Positions 1-8,858 of a DNA stretch of 64,000 nucleotides are shown piece after piece. The DNA is taken from NCBI RefSeq assembly GCF_016864195.1, contig NZ_CP045202.1, forward strand, positions 1,016,001-1,080,000, written 5' to 3'. The position numbers and the translations under genes were made by a program. Each line of letters opens with the position of its first letter. Position 1 is the first letter of the stretch. This stretch comes from Dechloromonas sp. TW-R-39-2 (GTDB lineage: Bacteria; Pseudomonadota; Gammaproteobacteria; Burkholderiales; Rhodocyclaceae). A model generated the notes under the pieces. That model saw nothing but the letters and a program-made list of their open reading frames with translations, was not told the origin of the DNA and searched no databases.

Positions 1-60
1 GGCAACCTTGGCGGCCGGTTTTTCGGCAACCTTGGCGGCCGGTTTTTCGGCAGGCTTGGC
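1..60. repeat. 24-bp tandem direct repeat in the metG linker
   Basis: Bases 1-24 and 25-48 are identical copies of a 24-base unit, and a degenerate third copy starts at 49. On the minus strand each unit encodes eight residues of the type EKPAAKVA. The repeat lies in the Ala/Lys/Pro-rich linker of methionyl-tRNA synthetase, so it is a coding minisatellite whose copy number could vary between strains. It continues to the window edge, so the full copy number is not visible. Confidence 0.9.
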
Positions 61-1767
61 AACTGCCTTGGCCGGTGCAGCTTCGACGGCGGGGGCGAGA
101 GATTCCTTGTTGGCGGCGATCAGTTTTTCGATCTGCTTCGGATCGACCCGGGTCATCAGGTGCTCATAGGCATTGATGCCGTGGCCGGCCGCCAGCAGGC
201 TTCCGGTGTCGTTCCAGGTCAGCGGCGCAATGTTGAGGAAGGCTTCGACCTTGCCGGCGATGATCGGCAGGATGGGCTTGAGCAGCACGGTGAGCAGGCG
301 GAACAGGTTGAGTGCATTGCTGCAGGCTGCGTGCAGTTCAACTTCCTTACCTTCCTGCTTGGCCAGTTCCCACGGCTTGACGCTATCGACGTACTGGTTG
401 GCGCCATCGGTCAGCGCCATGATTTCACGCATGGCCTTGCCGAACTCACGGGCTTCGTACAGTTCGGCAATCCGGCTGGCTGCTTCCTGGATGGCCTTGA
501 TCGCCGGCAATGTTGCATCGGCCGGAGCGAGCTGGCCGTTGAAGCGCTTGGTAATGAAGCCGGCCGAGCGGCTGGCGATATTGACGAATTTGCCAACCAG
601 GTCGGAATTGACGCGGGCGCAGAAGTCTTCGAGATTGAGGTCGATATCTTCCATGCTGGCCGACAGCTTGGCCGCGTAGTAGTAGCGCAGCCATTCCGGG
701 TTGAGGCCGGTGTCGAGATAACTCTGGGCGGTGATGAAGGTGCCGCGCGATTTCGACATTTTTGCGCCGTCGACCGTGAGAAAGCCGTGCGCGAAGATTT
801 TGGTCGGCGTGCGATAGCCGGCGTGGGCCAGTTCGGCCGGCCAGAACAGCGCGTGGAAGTAGAGAATGTCCTTGCCGATGAAGTGGTAGAGCTCGGTGGT
901 CGAGTCCGGCTTGAAGTATTCGTTGAAATCCAGCCCGTTCTTGCCGCACAGATTCTTGAACGAACCCATGTAGCCGATCGGGGCGTCGAGCCAGACGTAG
1001 AAGTACTTGCCCGGCGCATCCGGGATTTCGAAACCGAAATAGGGCGCGTCACGCGAAATGTCCCAGTCGGTCAGCTTGTTTTCGCCCGGTGCGCCCAGCC
1101 ATTCCTGCATCTTGTTGGCCGCTTCGCTTTGCAGCACGCCGTTGTCGCGGCTGGTGTACTGGCGCAGGAAGGCTTCGCAACGCGGGTCGGAGAGCTTGAA
1201 GAAGTAATGCTCCGAGGTGCGCAGTTCCGGCTTGGCGCCGGAAACGGCGGAGAACGGTTCGATCAGGTCGGTCGGTGCGTAAGCGGCGCCGCAGACTTCG
1301 CAGTTGTCGCCGTACTGGTCCTTGGCATGGCATTTCGGGCATTCGCCCTTGATGAAGCGGTCGGGCAGGAACATCGACTTGACCGGGTCGTAATACTGTT
1401 CGATGGTCCGCGTTTCGATCAGGCCGGCATCGCGCAGGCGACCGTAGATGGTGTTGGCGCACTCGCGGGTTTCATCGGAGTGGGTGCTGTAGTAATTGTC
1501 GAAACCGACATGGAAGCCGGTGAAGTCGCGGAAATGCTCGCCATGCACGCGGGCGATCAGTTGCTCCGGGGTGATGCCTTCCTTCTCGGCGCGCAGCATG
1601 ATCGGCGTGCCGTGGGTGTCGTCGGCGCAGACATACCAGCATTCGTTGCCGCTCATTTTCTGGTAGCGCACCCAGATGTCGGTCTGAATGTATTCGACCA
1701 GGTGGCCGAGGTGGATGGCGCCGTTGGCGTAGGGCAGGGCAGAGGTAACGAGAATCTTGCGCGACAT
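1..1767 (-). CDS. metG: Methionine--tRNA ligase, C-terminus cut by the window
   Basis: Charges tRNA-Met with methionine in the cytoplasm. 589 codons are visible. The N-terminus has the class I HLGH motif (HIGH box) close after the start [17 protein letters not shown] zinc knuckle is formed by ECPKCH and NCEVCG. The KMSKS loop is intact near 745-780. The anticodon-binding helical domain follows, then an Ala/Lys/Pro-rich linker with an 8-residue repeat that should lead into the C-terminal tRNA-binding (EMAP-like) domain outside the window. The ATG at 1765-1767 is chosen because family members begin almost directly with the RKILVT strand. It is divergent from the response regulator gene. A long reading frame on the opposite strand is only its antisense shadow. 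Confidence 0.97.
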   Translation of the reverse strand, partial: MSRKILVTSALPYANGAIHLGHLVEYIQTDIWVRYQKMSGNECWYVCADDTHGTPIMLRAEKEGITPEQLIARVHGEHFRDFTGFHVGFDNYYSTHSDETRECANTIYGRLRDAGLIETRTIEQYYDPVKSMFLPDRFIKGECPKCHAKDQYGDNCEVCGAAYAPTDLIEPFSAVSGAKPELRTSEHYFFKLSDPRCEAFLRQYTSRDNGVLQSEAANKMQEWLGAPGENKLTDWDISRDAPYFGFEIPDAPGKYFYVWLDAPIGYMGSFKNLCGKNGLDFNEYFKPDSTTELYHFIGKDILYFHALFWPAELAHAGYRTPTKIFAHGFLTVDGAKMSKSRGTFITAQSYLDTGLNPEWLRYYYAAKLSASMEDIDLNLEDFCARVNSDLVGKFVNIASRSAGFITKRFNGQLAPADATLPAIKAIQEAASRIAELYEAREFGKAMREIMALTDGANQYVDSVKPWELAKQEGKEVELHAACSNALNLFRLLTVLLKPILPIIAGKVEAFLNIAPLTWNDTGSLLAAGHGINAYEHLMTRVDPKQIEKLIAANKESLAPAVEAAPAKAVAKPAEKPAAKVAEKPAAKVA

Positions 1768-1888
1768 CGCAGTGGCCAAATTTGAAAATAAAACGCGATT
1801 TTACCGCGAGCGGAAGCGCTTCGTCGTTTGTGTGCACAAGTTGATGAGTGTGTGGGCTTTGTAAAATAGACAAAGGTTGTATTGCCGG

Positions 1889-1926
1889 ATTGGGGCGAAG
1901 GCGCGAGAATCCGCCCCAATAAGGAG
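1889..1926 (+). promoter_or_regulatory. Inverted repeat abutting the Shine-Dalgarno of the response regulator
   Basis: A perfect 9-base inverted repeat (ATTGGGGCG at 1889-1897, CGCCCCAAT at 1912-1920, 14-base loop) ends directly before the ribosome binding site AAGGAG (1921-1926) of the gene starting at 1932. In the mRNA it would form a stable hairpin next to the ribosome binding site. It could equally be a protein operator. Its function is inferred only. Confidence 0.5.
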
Positions 1927-1931
1927 TCAAT

Positions 1932-2618
1932 ATGCTATTCGCAGTCGTAGAAGACAGTCGCAGCCAGTCTGAAGTTATCAAGGCCCTGCTCAAAAGCGAG
2001 GGATATCAGGTCGAAGTGTTTGCCGAAGGCCGCGCCTGTATCGAGGTGCTGAAAACCCGCACCTTCGACTTTTTCATCATTGACTGGACTCTGCCGGATA
2101 TCGGTGGCGACGAGGTGCTCAAGCACGTTCGTGAGGTGTGCGGCTGGGATGTCCCGGTTCTCTTCTGTACGGCTCGCGCCGAGGAAGAAAATGCAGCGGA
2201 TATTCTGCGTCTGGGGGCCGATGACTTCATTCCCAAACCGATTCGCTACATGGAGTTCATGGCGCGTATTGAAGTGCTGCTCCGGCGGCGTCAGCATGTT
2301 CGTCCGCGAGCAATGCGTTTCGGCAACATCGAGGTTGATCTCGATGGGCGGCGGATTCGTCTGGCTGGCCTCGATATCGATCTGACCCAGCGCGAGTTCG
2401 ACCTCGCCGTGATCTTCCTGCGCAACGTTGGCCGGGTCTTGCCGCGCGAAGAGTTGCTGGCTAGCGTCTGGGTCAAGGAAACCGAAGTCGATACGCGAAC
2501 GGTCGATACGCACGCCAGCCGCTTGCGCAAGAAGCTTGGGCTGGCGGGTGAAAGCGGCTTGATGCTGACCTCGGTGTACGGTCAGGGGTATCGTCTGGAT
2601 ACGGTTCAGCCGAACTGA
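1932..2618 (+). CDS. OmpR/PhoB-family response regulator (orphan)
   Basis: Two-component transcription regulator of 228 residues. The receiver domain (about 1-118) has the acidic pair E7/D8, the phospho-acceptor aspartate at about 51 (in FFIIDWTLP), a Thr near 80 and the conserved Lys near 105 (FIPKPI). The C-terminal winged-helix domain (about 125-225) carries the typical LTQREFDLAVIFL and RTVDTHASRLRKKL segments. No histidine kinase gene is adjacent, so partner and targets are unknown. The start is supported by AAGGAG five bases upstream, preceded by a hairpin-forming inverted repeat. It is divergent from metG. Confidence 0.93.
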   Translation: MLFAVVEDSRSQSEVIKALLKSEGYQVEVFAEGRACIEVLKTRTFDFFIIDWTLPDIGGDEVLKHVREVCGWDVPVLFCTARAEEENAADILRLGADDFIPKPIRYMEFMARIEVLLRRRQHVRPRAMRFGNIEVDLDGRRIRLAGLDIDLTQREFDLAVIFLRNVGRVLPREELLASVWVKETEVDTRTVDTHASRLRKKLGLAGESGLMLTSVYGQGYRLDTVQPN

Positions 2619-2697
2619 TTCCGCTTTTCCGGTTTGGGGTATACTGTACAAAATTGCTCAGGTATTCCTGCGCAGCCCAACCCCAACCGGAGTATCC

Positions 2698-3789
2698 ATG
2701 AGTCTCTCAGAACAGCAGATCAAAACGGCCCTCACTGCTGCGGTCGACCCCAATACAGGCAAGGATTTCGTCGCCGGTAAGGCGGTGAAGAACATCAAGT
2801 TCGATGGTGACGATGTTGCCTTCGATATCGAGCTGGCTTATCCGGCAAAAACCCAGATCGATGCTATCCGCAAGCAGGTTATTGCTGCCGTGCGTGCGGT
2901 GCCCGGGGTGGGCAATGTATCGGCTAATGTTTATTCCAAGATTGTTGCCCATTCGGTGCAACTGGGCGTCAAGCTGCTGCCCGGCGTGAAGAACATCATC
3001 GCCGTGGCTTCGGGCAAGGGCGGCGTCGGCAAGAGTACGACGGCAGTTAACCTGGCACTGGCGCTGGCCCAGGAAGGCGCCTCAGTTGGCATTCTCGATG
3101 CCGATATCTATGGCCCGTCGCAGCCGCAAATGCTTGGCCTGGCCGGGCAGCAGCCCGAATCCAGGGATGGGCAAAGCATGGAGCCGCTTGAAGCTTATGG
3201 CGTACAGGCCATGTCTATCGGTTTCATGGTCGATGTCGAAACCCCGATGGTTTGGCGTGGTCCGATGGTCGCCCAGGCGCTCGACCAGTTGCTCGGCCAG
3301 ACCAACTGGCGTGATGTCGATTATCTGATCGTCGATATGCCGCCGGGTACCGGCGATATCCAGTTGTCGCTGTCGCAAAAAGTCCCGCTGACCGGTGCAG
3401 TCGTGGTGACCACGCCGCAGGATATTGCCCTGATCGATGCTCGCAAGGGTCTGAAAATGTTCGAGAAGGTCAATGTGCCGATTCTCGGTATCGTTGAAAA
3501 CATGAGCATTCACATTTGTTCGAACTGCGGTCACGAAGAGCATGTCTTCGGTACCGGCGGCGGCCAGAAGATGTGCCAGGATTACGACGTCGAGTTTCTC
3601 GGCAGCTTGCCGCTCGAACTGGCGATTCGCGAGATGGCCGATAGCGGCAAGCCGACCGTGGTCGGGGCGCCCGATTCCCGCGCTGCCGAGATTTATCGCG
3701 GCATTGCCCGTCGTGTCGCGGTCAAGGTGGGCGAGAAGGCAAAGGACATGACCTCCAAGTTCCCGAATATCGTCGTCCAGAACACCTAA
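2698..3789 (+). CDS. apbC: Mrp/ApbC family iron-sulfur cluster carrier ATPase
   Basis: Cytoplasmic P-loop ATPase that binds and transfers Fe-S clusters to apo-proteins. It has 363 residues. The N-terminal MIP18/DUF59-like domain (about 5-80) is followed by the deviant Walker A GKGGVGKST near residue 104 and the family signature DMPPGTGD. The cluster-binding CxxC is in HICSNCGHEEHVFG near 273. Length and motif order match E. coli Mrp. The ATG follows a CCGGAG ribosome binding site. A strong terminator lies 23 bases after the stop, so it is probably transcribed alone or as the end of a unit. Confidence 0.96.
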   Translation: MSLSEQQIKTALTAAVDPNTGKDFVAGKAVKNIKFDGDDVAFDIELAYPAKTQIDAIRKQVIAAVRAVPGVGNVSANVYSKIVAHSVQLGVKLLPGVKNIIAVASGKGGVGKSTTAVNLALALAQEGASVGILDADIYGPSQPQMLGLAGQQPESRDGQSMEPLEAYGVQAMSIGFMVDVETPMVWRGPMVAQALDQLLGQTNWRDVDYLIVDMPPGTGDIQLSLSQKVPLTGAVVVTTPQDIALIDARKGLKMFEKVNVPILGIVENMSIHICSNCGHEEHVFGTGGGQKMCQDYDVEFLGSLPLELAIREMADSGKPTVVGAPDSRAAEIYRGIARRVAVKVGEKAKDMTSKFPNIVVQNT

Positions 3790-3812
3790 GTTTTTTTTGC
3801 CTAATCCACACA

Positions 3813-3843
3813 TAAAGGCGGGTAAAATCCCGCCTTTATTTTT
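3813..3843 (+). terminator. Rho-independent terminator after apbC
   Basis: Perfect 10-base stem TAAAGGCGGG / CCCGCCTTTA with a 6-base loop, followed by TTTTTG. It sits between apbC and dcd and directly precedes a copy of the repeated 10-mer GTCGACCGCA at 3844-3853. Confidence 0.92.
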
Positions 3844-3863
3844 GTCGACCGCAGCAGGGAAAA

Positions 3864-4430
3864 ATGGCTATCAAATCAGACAAGTGGATTCGCCGTATGG
3901 CGGCAGAGCACGGCATGATCGAGCCGTTCGAACCAGAACTCGTACGCGAAGCCAATGGCGAGAAAATCGTCTCCTACGGGACTTCGAGCTACGGTTACGA
4001 CATCCGCTGCGCGCGTGAATTCAAAGTGTTCACCAACATCAACTCGACGGTGGTGGATCCGAAAAATTTCGACCCGAAGTCCTTTGTCGAAATCGAGTCT
4101 GACGTCTGCATCATCCCGCCCAATTCCTTTGCGCTGGCTCGGACTGTCGAATATTTCCGCATTCCTCGCTCGGTACTGACGGTTTGCCTGGGTAAATCGA
4201 CCTACGCCCGCTGCGGCATCATCGTCAATGTGACGCCGTTCGAGCCGGAATGGGAAGGTTACGTGACGCTGGAGTTTTCCAATACCACTCCGTTGCCGGC
4301 CAAGATCTACGCCGGCGAAGGTTGCGCCCAGGTCCTGTTCTTCGAGTCCGACGAAGTTTGTGAAACGTCGTACAAGGATCGCGGTGGCAAATACCAGGGG
4401 CAGGTCGGCGTGACGCTCCCCAAGATCTGA
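3864..4430 (+). CDS. dcd: dCTP deaminase
   Basis: Converts dCTP to dUTP, feeding dTMP synthesis together with dUTPase and ThyA (thyA is at 12.3-13.1 kb here). It has 188 residues, the usual length for the trimeric enzyme. The conserved block [20 protein letters not shown] and the following [11 protein letters not shown] hold the nucleotide-binding Ser/Arg and the catalytic Glu of the family. The C-terminal KYQGQ segment that closes over the triphosphate is present. The start [10 protein letters not shown] matches the family N-terminus. Confidence 0.97.
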   Translation: MAIKSDKWIRRMAAEHGMIEPFEPELVREANGEKIVSYGTSSYGYDIRCAREFKVFTNINSTVVDPKNFDPKSFVEIESDVCIIPPNSFALARTVEYFRIPRSVLTVCLGKSTYARCGIIVNVTPFEPEWEGYVTLEFSNTTPLPAKIYAGEGCAQVLFFESDEVCETSYKDRGGKYQGQVGVTLPKI

Positions 4431-4501
4431 CGCAAGACTGAAACAAAACTGTCTTATTCTGTGACCCGCTGCGGCGGGTCGCCGCTTTTCAAGGATTCAA
4501 C

Positions 4502-6730
4502 ATGCGCTTCCACTTTCCCGTCATCATCATCGACGAAGACTTCCGCTCGGAGAATACCTCCGGTCTTGGTATCCGGGCGCTTGCCGAAGCGATCGAGAAA
4601 GAGGGCCTGGAAGTGCTGGGTGTCACCAGCTACGGCGACCTGACCTCGTTCGCCCAGCAGCAATCGCGGGCCAGTGCCTTTGTTCTGTCGATTGACGATG
4701 AAGAGCTGGCATTGGAGCCGGAAGAAACGATGGCCGAACTACGCGCCTTTGTTTCAGAAATTCGCAACCGCAACGCCGAGATTCCCATCTTCCTGCATGG
4801 CGAGACGCGCACCTCGCGCCATATCCCGAACGATGTGTTGCGTGAACTGCATGGCTTCATCCATATGTTCGAGGACACGCCGGAGTTCATCGCCCGCAAC
4901 ATCAAGCGCGAAGCCAAGGCCTACCTCGACTCGCTGCCGCCGCCCTTCTTCCGCGCCCTGACGCACTACGCCGCCGACGGTTCGTATTCCTGGCACTGCC
5001 CCGGCCATTCGGGTGGCGTTGCCTTCCTGAAAAGCCCGGTCGGCCAGATGTTCCACCAGTTTTTCGGCGAGAACATGCTGCGCGCCGACGTTTGCAACGC
5101 CGTCGAGGAACTCGGCCAGCTGCTCGACCACACCGGTCCGGTTGCCGCTTCCGAGCGCAACGCGGCACGTATTTTCAATGCCGATCATCTGTATTTCGTG
5201 ACCAACGGCACCTCGACGTCGAACAAGATCGTCTGGCACTCGACCGTTGCGCCGGGCGACATCGTGGTGGTCGACCGCAACTGTCACAAGTCCATCCTGC
5301 ACGCCATCATGATGACCGGTGCGATTCCGGTCTTCCTGATGCCGACGCGCAACAACTTCGGCATCATCGGGCCGATCCCGAAGAGCGAGTTTGCCTGGGA
5401 AAGCATCCAGAAAAAGATTGCCGCCAACCCGTTCATCACCGATAAGAATGCCAAGCCGCGCGTGCTGACCATTACCCAGTCGACCTACGACGGCATTCTC
5501 TACAACGTCGAGGACATCAAGGAAGAGCTGGACGGCAAAATCGACACGCTGCACTTCGACGAAGCCTGGCTGCCGCACGCCGCCTTTCATGATTTCTACG
5601 GTGATTACCACGCCATCGGCGCCGACCGCCCGCGCTGCAAGGAGTCGATGGTCTTCTCGACGCAATCGACCCACAAGCTGTTGGCCGGTTTGTCGCAGGC
5701 CTCGCAAATCCTTGTGCAGGATTGTGAGAACCGCAAGCTCGACCGCGACCTGTTCAACGAGGCTTACTTGATGCACACCTCGACCTCGCCGCAGTACTCG
5801 ATCATCGCGTCCTGCGATGTGGCCGCGGCGATGATGGAGGCTCCGGGCGGCACGGCATTGGTCGAGGAATCGATCACCGAGGCGCTCGATTTCCGCCGTG
5901 CAATGCGCAAGGTGGATGAGGAATGGGGCGCCGACTGGTGGTTCAAGGTCTGGGGGCCGGACGATCTGTCCGAAGAAGGCATCGAAGAGCGCGACGCCTG
6001 GATGCTCAAGCCGGGTGAGCGCTGGCACGGCTTCAACAACCTGGCCGACGGCTTCAACATGCTCGACCCGATCAAGGCGACGATCATCACCCCGGGCCTC
6101 GATGTCGATGGCGATTTCGCCGACGAATTCGGCATCCCGGCCGCTATCGTTACCAAGTACCTGGCCGAACATGGCGTGATTGTCGAGAAGTGTGGCCTGT
6201 ACAGCTTCTTCATCATGTTCACCATCGGCATCACCAAGGGCCGCTGGAATTCGCTGGTCACCGCTCTGCAGCAGTTCAAGGACGATTACGACAAGAATCA
6301 GCCGCTGTGGCGCGCTCTGCCTGAGTTCGTGCAGAAAAATCCGCGTTATGAACGTGTCGGCCTGCGCGATTTGTGCACCCAGATTCACAGTGTCTACAAG
6401 CAAAACGACGTGGCCCGCCTGACGACCGAAATGTATCTTTCGGACATGGTGCCGGCGATGCGTCCGGCCGATGCCTTTGCCAAGATGGCACACCGGGAAA
6501 TCGAGCGTGTCCCGGTCGACGAGCTTGAAGGCCGCGTAACGGCAGTCTTGCTGACGCCTTACCCGCCCGGTATTCCCTTGCTTATTCCGGGTGAACGGTT
6601 TAACAAGACAATCTGCAGCTATCTGAAGTTTGCCCGTGAATTCAATGCTGCCTTCCCCGGCTTCGAGACTGATGTCCATGGCTTGGTCAAGGGTAGCGAT
6701 GGCCGTTACTACGTTGATTGCGTGAGGTAA
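4502..6730 (+). CDS. Orn/Lys/Arg decarboxylase (class III PLP-dependent)
   Basis: Large (742-residue) fold-type I amino-acid decarboxylase that makes a polyamine-type amine plus CO2. The N-terminal receiver-like wing domain spans about 1-130. The PLP domain includes NCHKSILHA, the FDEAWLPHAAFHDFY block and the Schiff-base lysine at about 392 in STHKLLAG. The C-terminal domain has the TPYPPGIPLLIPGER signature. Family members act on arginine, lysine or ornithine, and the substrate cannot be fixed by eye. Length and the FDEAWLPHA variant fit the AdiA/arginine-type group. The start is MRFHFPVI. The next gene starts six bases after its stop, so co-transcription with the exported FecR protein is likely, which is an unusual neighbour. 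Confidence 0.92.
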   Translation: MRFHFPVIIIDEDFRSENTSGLGIRALAEAIEKEGLEVLGVTSYGDLTSFAQQQSRASAFVLSIDDEELALEPEETMAELRAFVSEIRNRNAEIPIFLHGETRTSRHIPNDVLRELHGFIHMFEDTPEFIARNIKREAKAYLDSLPPPFFRALTHYAADGSYSWHCPGHSGGVAFLKSPVGQMFHQFFGENMLRADVCNAVEELGQLLDHTGPVAASERNAARIFNADHLYFVTNGTSTSNKIVWHSTVAPGDIVVVDRNCHKSILHAIMMTGAIPVFLMPTRNNFGIIGPIPKSEFAWESIQKKIAANPFITDKNAKPRVLTITQSTYDGILYNVEDIKEELDGKIDTLHFDEAWLPHAAFHDFYGDYHAIGADRPRCKESMVFSTQSTHKLLAGLSQASQILVQDCENRKLDRDLFNEAYLMHTSTSPQYSIIASCDVAAAMMEAPGGTALVEESITEALDFRRAMRKVDEEWGADWWFKVWGPDDLSEEGIEERDAWMLKPGERWHGFNNLADGFNMLDPIKATIITPGLDVDGDFADEFGIPAAIVTKYLAEHGVIVEKCGLYSFFIMFTIGITKGRWNSLVTALQQFKDDYDKNQPLWRALPEFVQKNPRYERVGLRDLCTQIHSVYKQNDVARLTTEMYLSDMVPAMRPADAFAKMAHREIERVPVDELEGRVTAVLLTPYPPGIPLLIPGERFNKTICSYLKFAREFNAAFPGFETDVHGLVKGSDGRYYVDCVR

Positions 6731-6736
6731 TAAACC

Positions 6737-7498
6737 ATGCCGGATATGGCGAAACGCTGGAGCTGTCTATGGGCGCTGCTGCTTTTGCTATGGCCGGCAT
6801 GGGCCTTGGCTGAAATTGCCGCCAAGGTGGTTTTTGCCACCGGTTCGCCGGTGGTCGTCGCAGCAAATGGTGTTTCTCGGCCATTGCAGCGTGGCGGCGA
6901 CCTGTTTCCAGGCGACTCGATCAATACGGCAGATGGGCGGGTGCAACTGCGTTTTTCCGATGGAGCGAGTATGTCGCTGCAGCCCGGTACCCAATTCAGG
7001 ATTGATGCATTTCACTTCGTTGACCGCGGCAACCGGGCCAGTCCCGGTGATGGCGTGGTGATGACCCTGATCAAAGGGGCATTGCGCACCGTAACCGGCT
7101 TGCTGGGTAAAGAGGATTACAACCAGTACAAGGTGGGTACGACGGTGGCGACCATCGGCGTGCGCGGGACCGAGTATGGGGCAACTTTTGACGGTACGGG
7201 GTTGTCGGTCACCACCTATGCCGGGCTGGTTGAAGTGTGCAGCGACATGGCCTGCCAGCAGATCGCTCCGGGCCAGACGGTCTGGGTTTACGATCGAGGC
7301 GAGCGTCCGCAGATGCAGCCGCGCTCGCTCGGTATCCAGGGGGGAGAGCTGCAGCCGGATTTGCCTCAGCCCCCCACAAATGTTGGCTTGCCCGTACAAT
7401 CACCTGCAGCGTCAACGCCGGCGTCGAATTTGCCTGCGAACACAGCCAGTCCGATGTCGGTGAACCAGGGGCCCAGTACGAGTCCGAGTGGCAGGTAA
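6737..7498 (+). CDS. Exported FecR-domain protein
   Basis: 253 residues. An N-terminal Sec signal peptide (LWALLLLLWPAWALA, cleavage near 28) is followed by a FecR domain (about 30-180) with the typical segments GRVQLRFSDGASMSLQPGTQFRID and VGTTVATIGVRGTEYG. The tail from about 205 is rich in Pro, Ser and Asn and looks disordered. There is no N-terminal anti-sigma helix and no neighbouring FecI sigma factor, so it is not a classical iron-citrate regulator. More likely it is a periplasmic or surface protein. It is followed 29 bases later by the TPR-barrel gene, and the second FecR gene of this cluster has the same domain layout. Function unknown. Confidence 0.82.
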   Translation: MPDMAKRWSCLWALLLLLWPAWALAEIAAKVVFATGSPVVVAANGVSRPLQRGGDLFPGDSINTADGRVQLRFSDGASMSLQPGTQFRIDAFHFVDRGNRASPGDGVVMTLIKGALRTVTGLLGKEDYNQYKVGTTVATIGVRGTEYGATFDGTGLSVTTYAGLVEVCSDMACQQIAPGQTVWVYDRGERPQMQPRSLGIQGGELQPDLPQPPTNVGLPVQSPAASTPASNLPANTASPMSVNQGPSTSPSGR

Positions 7499-7527
7499 AA
7501 ATCAAGGCTTGAGAGGGAAGGCCGCCC

Positions 7528-8844
7528 ATGCACTTCAAGAAAACCATCTGTCTTGCCAGTCTGCTGATGCTGGCGTTCCAGCCGGCCGCACACGCCGATA
7601 CATTGACCGATCAGGCGAGAGAATTGCTTGAAAGCGGCAAATCGACGCAGGCGTTTGCCTTGCTGGATACGCAGGAAAGTACGCGGGCGGGGGAGCCGCT
7701 GTTTGACTTCCTGCTCGGCCTGGCTGCGCTTGATGTGGGCCAGAATACGCGAGCGGTATTTGCGCTGGAGCGTGTTTTGGCGATGGATCCGAATCACGTC
7801 AGGGCGCGCGCCGAGATTGCCCGTGCCTATCTGGCTTTGGGGGAGGCAGACACGGCTCGCAAGGAGTTTGAAACTGTCCAGAAGCAAGGCGTGCCGGCCG
7901 ACGTTTCGCTAACGCTGGAGCGCTATATCGCGGCAGCCAGGAATGTTCAGGATCAGTCGAAGGTATCGGCAAATGGCTATCTGGAACTGACTCTGGGTTA
8001 CGACACCAATCTCAACCTCGGGCCAAACAAGAGCACGGTGGTGATTCCTGGCATCAGTTCGGCTCCGGCAACCCTTTCCAAGGACAGCAAAGCCAACAAG
8101 GATAATTTTGGCCAGCTGGGCGCCGGGGCGAATGTACGTATTCCCGTTTCAAGACAAGTGGCTGTCCTTGCAGGGGTTTCAGGTACCGAGCGGTTCAATG
8201 GTCACACCGACCAGTTCGATCTCGGCAACGCCGATGCCAATCTCGGCGCAGTGCTGACCGACGGCAAGAGTGTCTATACGTTGATGGGGCAGTCCAGCCA
8301 TCTTGTCGTCGACAAGGACCGCTATCGCATGGCGACCGGCCTGACCGGCCAGTGGCAGTACAACCATGATTCGCGCAATCAGTTCAGCCTGTACGCCCAG
8401 TACAGCGATTTGCATTATCTGACGCAGGATGTCCGGGATGCGGACCGCTGGGTCGGTGGCGCAGCCTATGCGCATCTCTGGCGCGACAATGCCGTCGGGT
8501 ATGCCAGTATTTATCTTGTAAATGAAAAGCCACAGGCCGCACACGTCGAGTTTCTTGGGTTCGACGGCTTCGGTGCACGTTTCGGCGCGCGGGCGAATGT
8601 AACGCCCAAGACTATCGTTTTCGGAAACTTTTCCTTTGAGCAACGGCGCCATGTCGCGGTCGACCCCGCGTTCCTGACCAAAAGGCGCGATGAGCAATAT
8701 GCCATGCTCGTTGGCGCCAGCTACGCCTTCGAAAAGGACTGGACGGTCACGCCTCAGCTTTCACTGGGTCGCAATGTGTCGAACACCGCCCTTAACGAAT
8801 ATCACCGCGAAATGGTCTCCGTGGCCATTCGTCGCGAATTCTGA
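7528..8844 (+). CDS. TPR plus outer-membrane beta-barrel protein, Slam (DUF560)-like
   Basis: 438 residues. Signal peptide (cleavage after AHA near 23), then about 125 residues of TPR-like helices (LLGLAALDVGQNTRAVFALERVL, AEIARAYLALGEADTA), then a beta-rich half starting with ANGYLELTLGYDTNLN. Alternating strands run to a C-terminus ending in REF, as outer-membrane barrels do. The order TPR then barrel, the GYDTNLN entry and the late VSNTALNEYHREMVSVAIRREF-type ending (a SN..Y..R pattern) match the surface lipoprotein assembly modulators (Slam, type XI secretion). It sits between two FecR-domain genes that are candidates for cargo. Fine subtype is uncertain. A generic DUF560 protein of unknown cargo is the safe reading. 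Confidence 0.72.
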   Translation: MHFKKTICLASLLMLAFQPAAHADTLTDQARELLESGKSTQAFALLDTQESTRAGEPLFDFLLGLAALDVGQNTRAVFALERVLAMDPNHVRARAEIARAYLALGEADTARKEFETVQKQGVPADVSLTLERYIAAARNVQDQSKVSANGYLELTLGYDTNLNLGPNKSTVVIPGISSAPATLSKDSKANKDNFGQLGAGANVRIPVSRQVAVLAGVSGTERFNGHTDQFDLGNADANLGAVLTDGKSVYTLMGQSSHLVVDKDRYRMATGLTGQWQYNHDSRNQFSLYAQYSDLHYLTQDVRDADRWVGGAAYAHLWRDNAVGYASIYLVNEKPQAAHVEFLGFDGFGARFGARANVTPKTIVFGNFSFEQRRHVAVDPAFLTKRRDEQYAMLVGASYAFEKDWTVTPQLSLGRNVSNTALNEYHREMVSVAIRREF

Positions 8845-8858
8845 CCGCAGGAGACCGC

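Noticed and set aside
160..1785. 541-codon open frame on the plus strand
   Set aside because: It is antisense to metG, which has all catalytic motifs. The long frame results from GC-rich codon bias and its protein resembles no family.
1828..1839. Short palindrome TTGTGTGCACAA between metG and the response regulator as an operator
   Set aside because: Only five-base arms; no second copy or clear promoter overlap to support a regulatory role.
4754..6679. 641-codon open frame on the minus strand
   Set aside because: Antisense shadow of the decarboxylase, which has a clear PLP site. No ribosome binding site or recognisable domain.
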